From NCBI GenBank assembly GCA_023423935.1, contig JAFAEQ010000078.1:124001-188000 (forward strand): a stretch of 64,000 nucleotides of DNA, given 5' to 3'. Positions 34,844 to 44,700 of this stretch are shown in pieces. Source of the stretch: Pseudomonadota bacterium. Its GTDB lineage: Bacteria; Pseudomonadota; Gammaproteobacteria; Steroidobacterales; Steroidobacteraceae. The translations under genes and the position numbers were made by a program. The notes under the pieces were generated by a model. That model saw nothing but the letters and a program-made list of their open reading frames with translations. It searched no databases and had not been told where the DNA came from. Numbering within the stretch: the first letter of the stretch is position 1; the number at the start of each line of letters is the position of its first letter.

Positions 34844-36421
34844 TCAGGTATCGCGTGCCAGGGGAAGCCGTTCGAAGAGCGGCGCCAAGTACTTCTCATA
34901 AGGCATCCATTTGGCGCGCGAGGGTGCTTGAATTCCCCCACGGACCTGGACGGCGCTGGCCGTGACGACTCCGCGTGTGCGGGCGTCGAGGTGGATCATT
35001 CCATCTTCGAAATTTATGCCGCAGAAGGCTGCGACTTTGCGTAACTCGCCAGCTGGATCGGAGACCAGATTGGCATAGCTCACGTCGAGGATGCGCCCCT
35101 CGAACTGATGATGCCAATGCCTCATGAGCGATGTGTAGCGATCGAAGTACGCCGCCAGTTCGCCAAGGTCATAGCTGAATGCGTTCGCGTCGGAAAACAG
35201 TTCGCGCAGATTCGAAAAGCAGACTTCCCGAGGATCGCGAACCATGTGCAGTATCTTCGCCTGCGGTATTGCCCGGGCAATGAATCCGACGTTCAGGAAA
35301 TTCGAAGGTAGCTTGTCTGTGAAGAGTCTCTTGCCCTGCACGCGCCATCCGACGCTTCCTAGATAGTGTCGTCCGATCGCAGCAAAATCAGCTGTCTTCG
35401 CTCGTTCGACAATCGTTTCGTCGATGACACCCTTACAGTGATGGTCGGTGCAGTAACGCATTGCACTGGTGAAGTCATAGAGCTCGCCGATGGCGTGCAC
35501 TTCCGAGTGTCCCGCCAGCAACTGCTCTAGCAATGTCGTCCCGGATCGATGCATTCCAACGATAAATACCGGAGTGAGGGAACCCGAGAAAGATGGCGGC
35601 GAGGTGCCAGGAGCCTCGAATGAATGAAGCGCCGCAAACAGTCGCGCGTTGCCTGCGTCGTGGTACTTCAGACGCGATCGCTTGGCCGAACAACCTCGCA
35701 TCAACGACTGCCACGCCTCATCGTAGCGACCCAGGTCATCCAGTTCTTTGTGCAAGGCGAACTCAAGCAATGCAACATCGTCGGCCGTGCGACTAGGGCG
35801 CTGCAGCTCGCGCGTGATCGCAGCAACGTGATTGTTCTCGACGGTCTGGCGTCGCAACGCCGACTGCAGCCAATACCCTTGAGCAATCTCCGGCGCCTTG
35901 CGAATCGCTCGCTTCACATCCTGCTCGGCCTCCTCAAAGCGACCGAGATATGTCAGGACCTGCGTGCGGGCGAGCAAGGTAGTCGGATAATCGGGATCGG
36001 CCCGACGGGCCTCGTCCAAGTACTCGATGGCTCGCTCAGGGAGGTTCACATAAGTCAGCTGAGCCGCAACAGCGATCAGCAACGGAATCGGCATCGCGGC
36101 GGGCGGCAGGCTTTCGATGCAAGCCAGCATTTCCGGCACGCGATTGAATGTACGCAGGCGCGGCAACAACTCCAGCAGCACGGGCGGATCGGTTGTTCCG
36201 GTCTGCGCGGCTGCAAGCGCGCACTCTTCGGCCCTGCGGTACGCGCCGCGCAGCGACTCCATGTACGAGAGCTGCACTAACGTATACGCATCATTCGGCA
36301 ACGCGCTCAACACGCGCTCATAGCATGCAATAGCCGCGCCCCAATCCCTGCGCTCAGCCAATGCTTCCGCGTTCCCAACGAGCGGTCGCAACGATGATGG
36401 AAATGACGGCGGGAGCGGCAT
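34844..36421 (-). CDS. TPR-containing sulfotransferase (downstream copy)
   Basis: A 525-residue cytoplasmic-looking protein: N-terminal TPR-type helical repeats (about 15-270; WGAAIACYERVLSALPNDAYTLVQL, PERAIEYLDEARRADPDYPTT, RFEEAEQDVKRAIRKAP), then a sulfotransferase domain. The PAPS 5'-phosphosulfate loop is VFIVGMHRSGTTLLEQLLAGH, and the 3'-phosphate block is ILHMVRDPREVCFSNLRELF. The C-terminal block (TASAVQVRGGIQAPSRAKW) is typical of bacterial TPR-sulfotransferases related to protein tyrosylsulfotransferases. Its ATG overlaps the stop of the upstream sulfotransferase by one base (TGATG), so translation is coupled. The acceptor is unknown. Confidence 0.88.
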   Translation of the reverse strand: MPLPPSFPSSLRPLVGNAEALAERRDWGAAIACYERVLSALPNDAYTLVQLSYMESLRGAYRRAEECALAAAQTGTTDPPVLLELLPRLRTFNRVPEMLACIESLPPAAMPIPLLIAVAAQLTYVNLPERAIEYLDEARRADPDYPTTLLARTQVLTYLGRFEEAEQDVKRAIRKAPEIAQGYWLQSALRRQTVENNHVAAITRELQRPSRTADDVALLEFALHKELDDLGRYDEAWQSLMRGCSAKRSRLKYHDAGNARLFAALHSFEAPGTSPPSFSGSLTPVFIVGMHRSGTTLLEQLLAGHSEVHAIGELYDFTSAMRYCTDHHCKGVIDETIVERAKTADFAAIGRHYLGSVGWRVQGKRLFTDKLPSNFLNVGFIARAIPQAKILHMVRDPREVCFSNLRELFSDANAFSYDLGELAAYFDRYTSLMRHWHHQFEGRILDVSYANLVSDPAGELRKVAAFCGINFEDGMIHLDARTRGVVTASAVQVRGGIQAPSRAKWMPYEKYLAPLFERLPLARDT

Positions 36422-37974
36422 CAGACCCCAAGTGTCTCGCGAAGCGGTTGCAGTTGCTCAGCATAGCGCTCCCACGCATCCACATTGCGTGAATGCACGC
36501 CCTCTCGAACTTGCGCACTGCTGGCCGTCGCAACCGGCGATGCATTGAGCGTGAGATCGTGGAGGCCCGCCTGGAAGGCCAGCCCCAGAAAGTTCTGCAC
36601 ATCGGCCATGATGCGCGCCGGGTCCGCGATCAGCTCTTCATATTGAACCTTGAACGTGGATCGAGGAGCGCTTCGCTGCCAGAAGCTCATCCAGTCACGC
36701 GCCATACGAAAGTGATCTGCAAGATGTTTCTGATCATAACTGTATGGGTATGCGCCGCCCTGGAAGAGCTCCTTTAGATTCGAGAAGCACACATCCATTG
36801 GATTTCTATGCACACAGATGATTCGCGCACCAGGAAGTGAGCGCAGGATCAGTGGGATGTTGAACAGGTTCTGGGGGTTCTTGTCCACGATGAATGCCTT
36901 GGCCGTCCCCAACGCGCGCAGGCGTTGCAGATACAAATGCCCCGCACGGGCAAGATCCAACTCCCAGATCCAGTCCCCATAATCCGCCGCTGCAAGCGTC
37001 GAGAAGAAGTGATTACTTGCCTCGCTTACCGCCGCCGAGAAATCATTGCGCTCTCCGAGCGAAGCGACTTGGGCGTGATTTCCAAGCATTCGGTCGAGCA
37101 TGGTCGTTCCACTTCTTGGCAGTCCAACCACAAAGATGGGCACGGGCTTCTGGTCGGTCGTTGGCTCGAGATCATCAAGCCTCGTCTGCATCCAGCGTCG
37201 GAGCCGAAGAGACTGGCGCTCCGCGTCAAAAGCTACTCTCCCGCGCATGATCGCAGCACCCCGCGATAGCGCGTCCCAAGCTGCGGACGGCTCGTCCGCC
37301 GCGTCGTGCTCACGGAACAAGGCGTAGTAAAGGTGAGCTTGTTCTGAGCTTCCTGCCGGGTGCTTCTCGAGAGCTGCCCGAATTCGCGCGACTCGACACG
37401 TGGGAGGATTCGCCTTCGAATGAGTCGCAAGGGACCAATGGGCATCCGCAAACTCCGGGGCCAGTGCGATAGCGGCTTCGTAATCATCTTCAGCGGCTCG
37501 CATATCGCCCAGATAGCGCAGCACATTCGCCCTCGTGTAACTGAGGAGCGCATGAGCCGGAATGTGACGTCTCACCGCCTCGATAAAACGAAGCGCCTCT
37601 TCATATCGGCCAGCAAGCCAGAGGTGCTGCGCGAGAGAGGGCGACTGACGAATCACATGTGAATCGGACCAGTCGAGCGACATGATGAGGGCGCCAACTT
37701 CAAGCTCCTCGGCGAACTCGAGCAGACGCGCAGTCACATAACCCGCGTTTCTTGTGTTTGCATGATCGCGGACTGCATCCACCGCACGCCACAGATGCTG
37801 TTTAGATTCGAGATAGCGGTCGGCAAACTCTTCGAAGCGACTCAAACGAAGTCGCGCGGGCACATGGTACGGCTCTTTATCAACGATACTTTCATACAGC
37901 CTGCGAGCCTGTTGCCACTGATTGGCTTGCTCAAGCGCTTGAGCCTCCGCCCACAGCATGCGAATCGATTCCAT
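36421..37974 (-). CDS. TPR-containing sulfotransferase (upstream copy)
   Basis: A 517-residue paralogue of its downstream neighbour with the same layout. TPR-like helices cover about 1-265 (EAQALEQANQWQQARRLYESIV, RYEEALRFIEAVRRHIPAHALL, MRAAEDDYEAAIALAPEFADAHW), and then the PAPS loop IFVVGLPRSGTTMLDRMLGNH, the 3'-phosphate block IICVHRNPMDVCFSNLKELF, and the C-terminal block TASSAQVREGVHSRNVDAW. The pair diverges enough in the TPR part that they likely use different partners. The gene starts about 60 bp past the strong terminator of the third receptor, so it either has its own promoter or depends on read-through. Confidence 0.88.
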   Translation of the reverse strand: MESIRMLWAEAQALEQANQWQQARRLYESIVDKEPYHVPARLRLSRFEEFADRYLESKQHLWRAVDAVRDHANTRNAGYVTARLLEFAEELEVGALIMSLDWSDSHVIRQSPSLAQHLWLAGRYEEALRFIEAVRRHIPAHALLSYTRANVLRYLGDMRAAEDDYEAAIALAPEFADAHWSLATHSKANPPTCRVARIRAALEKHPAGSSEQAHLYYALFREHDAADEPSAAWDALSRGAAIMRGRVAFDAERQSLRLRRWMQTRLDDLEPTTDQKPVPIFVVGLPRSGTTMLDRMLGNHAQVASLGERNDFSAAVSEASNHFFSTLAAADYGDWIWELDLARAGHLYLQRLRALGTAKAFIVDKNPQNLFNIPLILRSLPGARIICVHRNPMDVCFSNLKELFQGGAYPYSYDQKHLADHFRMARDWMSFWQRSAPRSTFKVQYEELIADPARIMADVQNFLGLAFQAGLHDLTLNASPVATASSAQVREGVHSRNVDAWERYAEQLQPLRETLGV

Positions 37975-38033
37975 AAGCGCCTCACGGATTCTCGCCCGAC
38001 ACTTTACTGCGAGAAATACACAGCGAACTTGCC

Positions 38034-38060
38034 AAAAAAACGGCCGCCTTGCGGCGGCCG
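38034..38060 (-). terminator. Strong terminator of the third receptor gene
   Basis: Read on the minus strand: CGGCCGCC, loop GCAA, GGCGGCCG, then seven T. An 8-bp pure GC stem with a GNRA loop, 25 bp past the receptor stop and 60 bp before the sulfotransferase start. Confidence 0.92.
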
Positions 38061-38084
38061 TCGTAGTTGCATCGATCAGTTGAG

Positions 38085-41000
38085 TTAGAAGTTGTACTGC
38101 AGCGAGAACTGGAAGTAACGTGGCTGCTGGAACGCACGTGGAACCAGATACGTCGTTGACGGCACACCCGTCGCAGCATCTTCAGCACGATCCTCCACAG
38201 CTACCACTTCCTGTTTGTTGAGAATGTTGAACACATCCATCTTGGCAGTGAGTCCTTCAGCCCAATTCGGCGTGTAGGCTACGCTCAGATCGATCGTGTA
38301 AGTCCAGGGCAGGCGACCCGCAGTTCCGCGCGGAACCGCCCGTGCTTCCCCTGTTCCTCCCGTTTCGGTCGTGCCGCAACGGAAGAACGAAGAGCCATAT
38401 GGGTGGACGCTGCCAGGAGCACCACCCGCCGGCCAGGGCGAAAGCACACCCAAGCAATTCTTCGGACGGCCTGACTGCAGGAGAAGATTCGAACCGACTG
38501 CCAGTTCGTCAGTCACCGAATAGCTTCCGAAGAGCTTGAACGCATGCCGACGGTCATTCGGCAGATACCCATAGGCGTCGACTGCGAGTTCCTTGTAGTC
38601 GAAGTCCTGGGTCACGCTCGTGTCGGACTGGCCGATGTCGGACTTCACGCCGCCTTCCGTGTTGCCCTTACTGAACGCCAGGGTGTACGAGGCCTGCACG
38701 AACGTTCTGTCCCAAGTGCCATCCCAGAACAACTCGAGGGCCTTGTAGCTACGGCGCGCCTTCGGGGAAAGCAGGTCGCCGTCAACCTTAGTTTCGGTGA
38801 GCGTTCCATCGCCGTAGAAATCGGTGAGGAACACGGCGTCATTGCCCGGATTGAACATGCGGCAGTAAGGGAATCCGCCGTTCGGGAGCTCGGCACCGAC
38901 GCCTTCTCCGTCCACCCAATGGCCGTCGTCGTCCAAGCTGAATCCCGCAGTCGTGAGAATCGCCGTGTAGTCACAGTTGTCGTCGATCGCCGCCTTGAGC
39001 TCACGGTAGATCGCGCGGGCACCGATGTTTTGATGATCGGTCAGGGCCAACTGTCCACCGAGGATGTACTCGTCCTGGTACATCGGATCCAGGTTAGTGG
39101 ACGCGATTGTCTTCGCATTCTTCGGCTCACCGAACTCACCATTGATAAACGTCGGCTGAGGGGCGCGTGGCGTAAGGCCGGTCGGCGCACCGGTCACCGG
39201 ATCGACACCCGTGAAGTTGAAGTTCTGGCGAGTAAACAACGAGGCGCTGGCCCCGCGAACTGCAACGCTCGGCGTCAGTGGCAAAGCATAGCGACCCGCA
39301 TTTCCGTATACCTTGAGCGACGAATCGCCGCGCACGTCCCACGAGAAGCCCAGACGAGGACCAAACTGATTCTTGATATCGACGTATGTGTCGCCCTCAC
39401 CGTTGAGGTTCTCGAAGCTGTCCCAGCGCAAGCCAGCCGACAACAGGAATGTATCTGTAATGTTCCAATTATCCTCAACGTAGAACGCCTTCTGTTTCAC
39501 CTTGACTGTAGAGCCCTGATTGACGATTTGCTCACGAACGATGTCCTGGCCGCTTGCAAGCGTGGAGTAGCGCCACACGCGACCGCCCTCAACCGACGTC
39601 CCCGCAACCGACTCATAGTTGTCGATATCGACGCCACCGCGCAGGAGGTGCGAGCCGATCTGCCATTCCGCGTCGATACGGCCTTGGTCGCGAGTATCAG
39701 TGGCATCTTCTCGCTCGATGCTGCCGGCGTTTACGAGGCTTGCCGTGATGTTGCATGTGCTCGCGTACGCTCCGGTCGCCGCAACACGCGCTGCCGTGCG
39801 CGCATCTACGATTACCGGACAGCCCGTTGCAGGGATGTTCAGATCACCGCCGTAAGCAACGCGCAGGCCGTTGGCCGTCTTCAGATGCATACCACGCGAG
39901 AATTCGCCGTGACCGTACAAGGCAGAAATAGTGAAGTTGTCAGTGATGTAACTCGTCCACTTGCCCACGAAGTTCTCACCACCCGTCTCGTTGAATTGTG
40001 TCCCCACCAGTCCCAGGCGGTCCGCCGCGCCCAGCGTGTTGAGATACACCTTGCTGGTCGTCTCGTCCTTGTCCGAGAACGCGGTCACCTCGAAGTGATT
40101 CGAATCATTGACGTTCCAGTCAACCTTGACCAACCAACTCGGCGTTTCGGTTACTGAGTTAGTATTATTCTTCTGAACAACGTTGCCCCAGCGATCCTCT
40201 TCATGCTCGGTGTAGCCAACGATCGCGTACGCGAACAGTGTGTCCTGGATGATCGGACCACCTGCCCAGAAGTTCGCAGTCCATTCGCCTGTCTTCTCCT
40301 CGGAGTTGATCGAACGCACCTGGCCTAAACTCTGCGGACTGAGCGGGTTCGAGTAGTGCGCATTGCGAGTGGAGGCGCGCAGCGAGGAGGGCTGCCAGTA
40401 AACGCTGGTACCCGACACGAACTCGTTCGTTCCGCGCTTGGTTGTTTGGCTGACGACACCACCCAGCGAACGTCCGAACTCAGCACCATAGCCGCCCGTC
40501 TTTACTTGCTGCTCGGCAATGGCCTCGAAGGGAATCTTTGAGAAGTTCAGGCTACGGAACGAGTTCGTCACATTGAACCCGTTCACGTAGTACTGATTCT
40601 CTGACACCGACGAGCCACCGAACGACGCGAGCTTGCCGTCTGCGAAGGCAACGTCACCGCGGACGGTACCCGGCGCAAGGAGCGCAGCGGACGTCAGATC
40701 GCGAGCCACGGGAATCCTGGCCAACGTCTCAGCAGAGAGGATCGTCACCGATTCGGTGGAGGACACGTCGATCGGATTCACTACGCGCGCGCCAGTAACG
40801 ACCACGCTCTCGATGGCACTCGGGTTCGTGCCCGTAGAGATGAAGTTGACGGGCGTGCCAGTACCGGCACTCACGACAACGCCTTCGCGGACGCTTGTCG
40901 AGCCATCGGGACGCTTTACCGTGACGGTGTACTGCCCCGGCGCAAGCGCCGGCACTCGGAACGATCCATCCGTGCCGACCGAAATCTCACGGCGGAAGCC

Positions 41001-41231
41001 GGTTGAAGGATTTTCGACGACGACTGTTTCGCCCGAGGCTGCCTGTCCGAACACAGATCCGCTCGTGCTCTGGGCGAAAGCGGCCGGGGTGGCTGCAATC
41101 AGCGTTGTTGCAACAGCTCCTGCCAGTAGACCTGTCCGCCGAGTAAACAGCGAATTCTCATCGGTCGCCTGAGCAGCTCCCGTAATCAGCGCGCGCTTCA
41201 CCGCGTGCGCGAGTGTAGTTCTCGTCAACAT
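38085..41231 (-). CDS. Oar-like TonB-dependent receptor with carboxypeptidase-regulatory-like domain
   Basis: A 1,048-residue Oar-type receptor. A longer than usual N-terminus precedes the signal peptide (GLLAGAVATTLIAATPAAFAQ). A carboxypeptidase-regulatory-like fold follows (GSVFGQAASGETVVVENPSTGFRREI ... RVPALAPGQYTVTVKRPDG), then SVVVTGARV and the plug (PVARDLTSAALLAPGTV, QVKTGGYGAEFGRSLGGVVSQTTKRG), and a barrel ending FQFSLQYNF. It resembles the second receptor throughout, pointing to an old duplication, but barrel loops differ strongly. AGGAGG lies 10 nt before the ATG. It is the first gene of the receptor/sulfotransferase stretch. Confidence 0.9.
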   Translation of the reverse strand: MLTRTTLAHAVKRALITGAAQATDENSLFTRRTGLLAGAVATTLIAATPAAFAQSTSGSVFGQAASGETVVVENPSTGFRREISVGTDGSFRVPALAPGQYTVTVKRPDGSTSVREGVVVSAGTGTPVNFISTGTNPSAIESVVVTGARVVNPIDVSSTESVTILSAETLARIPVARDLTSAALLAPGTVRGDVAFADGKLASFGGSSVSENQYYVNGFNVTNSFRSLNFSKIPFEAIAEQQVKTGGYGAEFGRSLGGVVSQTTKRGTNEFVSGTSVYWQPSSLRASTRNAHYSNPLSPQSLGQVRSINSEEKTGEWTANFWAGGPIIQDTLFAYAIVGYTEHEEDRWGNVVQKNNTNSVTETPSWLVKVDWNVNDSNHFEVTAFSDKDETTSKVYLNTLGAADRLGLVGTQFNETGGENFVGKWTSYITDNFTISALYGHGEFSRGMHLKTANGLRVAYGGDLNIPATGCPVIVDARTAARVAATGAYASTCNITASLVNAGSIEREDATDTRDQGRIDAEWQIGSHLLRGGVDIDNYESVAGTSVEGGRVWRYSTLASGQDIVREQIVNQGSTVKVKQKAFYVEDNWNITDTFLLSAGLRWDSFENLNGEGDTYVDIKNQFGPRLGFSWDVRGDSSLKVYGNAGRYALPLTPSVAVRGASASLFTRQNFNFTGVDPVTGAPTGLTPRAPQPTFINGEFGEPKNAKTIASTNLDPMYQDEYILGGQLALTDHQNIGARAIYRELKAAIDDNCDYTAILTTAGFSLDDDGHWVDGEGVGAELPNGGFPYCRMFNPGNDAVFLTDFYGDGTLTETKVDGDLLSPKARRSYKALELFWDGTWDRTFVQASYTLAFSKGNTEGGVKSDIGQSDTSVTQDFDYKELAVDAYGYLPNDRRHAFKLFGSYSVTDELAVGSNLLLQSGRPKNCLGVLSPWPAGGAPGSVHPYGSSFFRCGTTETGGTGEARAVPRGTAGRLPWTYTIDLSVAYTPNWAEGLTAKMDVFNILNKQEVVAVEDRAEDAATGVPSTTYLVPRAFQQPRYFQFSLQYNF

Positions 41232-41240
41232 GTAACGAAG

Positions 41241-41256
41241 TCCTCCTGCGAGAGGG
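41241..41256 (-). promoter_or_regulatory. Shared 16-nt leader over the Shine-Dalgarno, receptor 3
   Basis: Minus-strand CCCTCTCGCAGGAGGA, identical in all 16 positions to the leader of the second receptor, 9 nt before the ATG at 41231. Flanking sequence is not conserved apart from a few bases on the start-codon side. Confidence 0.55.
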
Positions 41257-41735
41257 TTATTTGTAAAGGCCAGGCACCAATCGGACGTGGTCCGAATGGC
41301 GATCCCTTGTTGCTATATCGAATGCTGGAGTCTCGTGAATTGAGATTGCGTTCTCGCCTCTCACCCCAGCGTGGTTTTGAGAATACAACTCAAAAATCTG
41401 TAGCGAAAGACCGATTGCTAAAGCAACAAGAGCCGAACCGCGGAGAAAGACACGGTTTTTCGTTGAATCTTGGCTCTGCAACTCCACCTGCGAGTTGGAA
41501 TCGCGGCCAGCTTGTATACATGTTGTACTTTCACCACACGCTCCGCGCTTCAATCGGCAGCGGTATCTCGCAGCCAATGCCACTTTGCGGAGCATGAATC
41601 GTGAATATTCGGCTTGAGCAGTGCGACAGGCGACCTGCTCTGCATGAGCGATGCCAGCTTCGCCGAGCTGTGCGATGTATGCGCCGCTGTTGCTTTCAGG
41701 GCCGAGCGGAGCGCTCGCCCTGAATCAAAGAAATA

Positions 41736-41768
41736 TTTCTCAGCGCGAGACCATTTCGCCCTGAGAAA
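41736..41768 (-). terminator. Possible uvrA terminator
   Basis: Minus-strand TTTCTCAG-x-GCG, 9-nt loop, CGC-x-CTGAGAAA then ATATTTCTTTG, 25 bp after the uvrA stop. The stem is good with one mismatch; the U-tract is broken. A second hairpin (CAGGGC-CGAGCG) follows at 41697-41722. Confidence 0.45.
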
Positions 41769-41793
41769 GGTGACTGAAGCGACCTAGCGGAGG

Positions 41794-44700
41794 CTACGCA
41801 GTCAGTTTCTCCCGCCGCTCGCGCAAAAACTCACCCAGGATGCGCGCGGTGTGTGACTTGGATTTCAGTCGGACGATCTCCTCGGGAGAGCCCTGCGCGA
41901 CTACGCGGCCGCCGCCTTCACCGCCTTCTGGGCCCATATCGATGAGCCAGTCGGCCTCGGCCATGACGTCGAGGTTGTGCTCGATGACGACGACTGAGCT
42001 GCCGGCGTCGACGAGACGGTGCAGTACGAGGATGAGCTTTTCCACGTCCGCCATGTGCAAGCCGACCGTAGGCTCATCGAGGACATAAAGCGTGCCGGTG
42101 TTCTCGCTGACCGTTTTGTCACTCGCGCGGACTTTCGACAACTCGGTAACGAGCTTGATGCGTTGGGCCTCACCACCCGAGAGAGTGGGACTTTGTTGCC
42201 CGAGCGTGAGATACCCCAGACCCACATCCTGCAGGAGCCTCAGGCAATGATGGATGCGCGAATGGGTCGAGAAGAACTCGACGGCTTCATCCACGCTCAT
42301 CATCAGTACATCGCCGATGCTCTTGCCCTTGTAGGTCACGGCCAGCGTCTCGCGATTGAACCGGCGCCCACCGCAGGAATCGCACAGCACGCGCACGTCC
42401 GGCAGGAAGTTCATTTCGATCTTCTGCATGCCTTGTCCTTCGCACGCCTCACAGCGACCTCCGGCCGTGTTGAACGAGAAGCGCGATGGCGTGTAGCCGC
42501 GCATGCGTGCCTCGGTCGTTTCGGCAAACACGTTCCGGATCGCATCCCAGAAACCGATGTACGTTGCAGGACATGAGCGTGGCGTCTTGCCGACCGGCGT
42601 CTGATCGACTTCCAGAATGCGTCGCAGCTGATCCCAGCCTGCAATCTCCCGGCAGCCATGCCATTGCGGCTGTTTGCGGGGATCGGTGAGCGCCGCGCGC
42701 AGATTGTCGTGCAGGACATCGCGCGCCAGCGTGGACTTGCCCGAACCCGATACGCCGGTGATCACGACCAGCCGCCCGAGCGGCACGCGTACGTTCTGCT
42801 TCTGCAAGTTGTGGAGCGAAGTCTCCCTCACCGTCAGCGATGGATGCTTCGTAGTGACTGGACGATGTGGTACGAGCGGGTGCTGCAACGGTCGCGAAAG
42901 GAATCGGCCCGTGAGCGACTGCGGTGAGCGCTCGAGCTCTGCTGCGGTTCCAGCGGCAACCACGCGCCCTCCTCGCGAACCCGCACCCGGCCCGAGATCA
43001 AGGACGTAGTCGGCGCGCCGGATCGTTTCTTCATCGTGCTCGACGACCAGCAGCGAATTACCCTTTTCCGCAAGGCGCTCGAGCGTATCGAGAAGAACGG
43101 TGTTATCGCGCGGATGCAGACCGATCGTGGGCTCATCGAGGATGTAGCACACGCCCTGCAGATTGGATCCGAGCTGCGCAGCCAAGCGAATACGCTGGGC
43201 TTCGCCACCCGACAACGTGGGCGCAGAACGCGACAACTGCAGATATCCGAGACCCACGTCTTCGAGGAATGTCAGACGTGAATTGATCTCCGTCATTACA
43301 TCGCGCGCAATCTCGAGCTCGCGCCCGTGCAATTTGAACTGCGAGAAGCGCCTGCGCAGATCCGACACCGAGCGATCCGTTGCTTCGGCAATCGACTCGT
43401 CCCGGAAACGCACGTTACGGGCAACCGGGTTCAGACGGTGGCCTTCACATGCCTCGCACGGCTCTGCCGCGTGCGGATCGATGTCGCTCCACGCGCCCTC
43501 TTCGCCGCTCTGTTCTGCATCGAAGCCGTCAATGGCGAGACCCGTGCCGAAGCACCCCTCGCACCAGCCGAGCTTCGAGTTGAAGGAAAACAATCGCGGA
43601 TCCAGCTCGGCAAAGCTGGTACCGCAGGATGGACAAGCACGCCGCGTCGAGAACACGGTCGACGCGGAGCTTCGGCCTTCATTGCGCAGCACGCGCACGA
43701 TGCCCTTGCCATGTTCGAGCGCCGTCGTGAGTAGTTCGCGCAACTGTGCTTCGTTTCTGGCGCTCACGGTGAGCGCGCCCACGGGCAATTCGATCGTGTG
43801 TTCCTTGAAGCGATCGAGCCGCGGCCATTTCTTCGTCGAGAGCATCTCACCATCGACTCGCAACTCGGCGAAGCCCTTCTTGTTGGCCCACGCCGCGAGA
43901 TCCTTGTAGATACCTTTGCGCGCCGTCACGAGCGGCGCGAGCAGCGTCACGTCGCAGCTTTTGAAATCCTTGAGCACCCGCGCGGCGATGGCATCGAAGC
44001 TTTGCGGCTCGATCGCGACATCACAGGTCGGACAGAACTGAGTGCCGAGCTTCACGTACAGCAGACGCATGAAGTGATAGATCTCGGTCAGCGTTGCGAC
44101 CGTGCTCTTGCGACCGCCACGGCTGGTGCGCTGCTCGATCGCAACGGTTGGCGGAATGCCGAAGATGGCATCGACATCCGGTCGCGAGGAGGGCTGCACG
44201 AACTGTCGCGCATAGGCATTAAGGGATTCGAGATAACGACGCTGGCCTTCGCCGAAGACGATGTCGAACGCGAGCGTCGACTTGCCAGAACCCGAGACGC
44301 CCGTGACGACCGTGAACCGATCGCGTGGCAGCTCGACGTCGATGTTCTTCAGGTTGTGCTCGCGAGCACCGTGAATGCTGATCGTGTTCGCACGCGCCGC
44401 CCGCACGGGCAGTTGCGCGATCTGCGGCTCGGCAACCGCAGGCTGCCATCGACCCGCCTGCTCGACGTACTCGCGCATCGCCTTGCCTGTGTGTGAGGTT
44501 TCATGCGCCATGACTTCCCGAGGCGTGCCGGTCACGACGATCTGACCGCCGGCATCGCCACCTTCGGGGCCGAGATCGATCAGCCAGTCGGAAGCCGCCA
44601 TCACGTCCAGGTTGTGCTCGATGACCAGCACCGAATGTCCCGCGGCGATCAGCTGACGGAACGCTCGCAGCAACTTGGCGATGTCATCGAAGTGCAAACC

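Larger units (their letters stand above)
41232..41793. other. 562-bp spacer upstream of the third receptor
   Basis: The right part holds hairpins past the uvrA stop; the left part is the receptor leader. TTGTATACATGTTGTAC near 41513-41529 contains the palindrome TGTATACA and AT-rich DNA that could be a promoter or operator. A 112-codon minus-strand frame (41257-41595) ends 25 bp before the receptor ATG and contains a hydrophobic stretch, but it has no Shine-Dalgarno sequence or recognised homologue and I do not call it. Confidence 0.4.

Noticed and set aside
41257..41595. A 112-codon minus-strand frame just before the third receptor, with a hydrophobic stretch.
   Set aside because: No ribosome-binding site and no known relative; more likely receptor leader.
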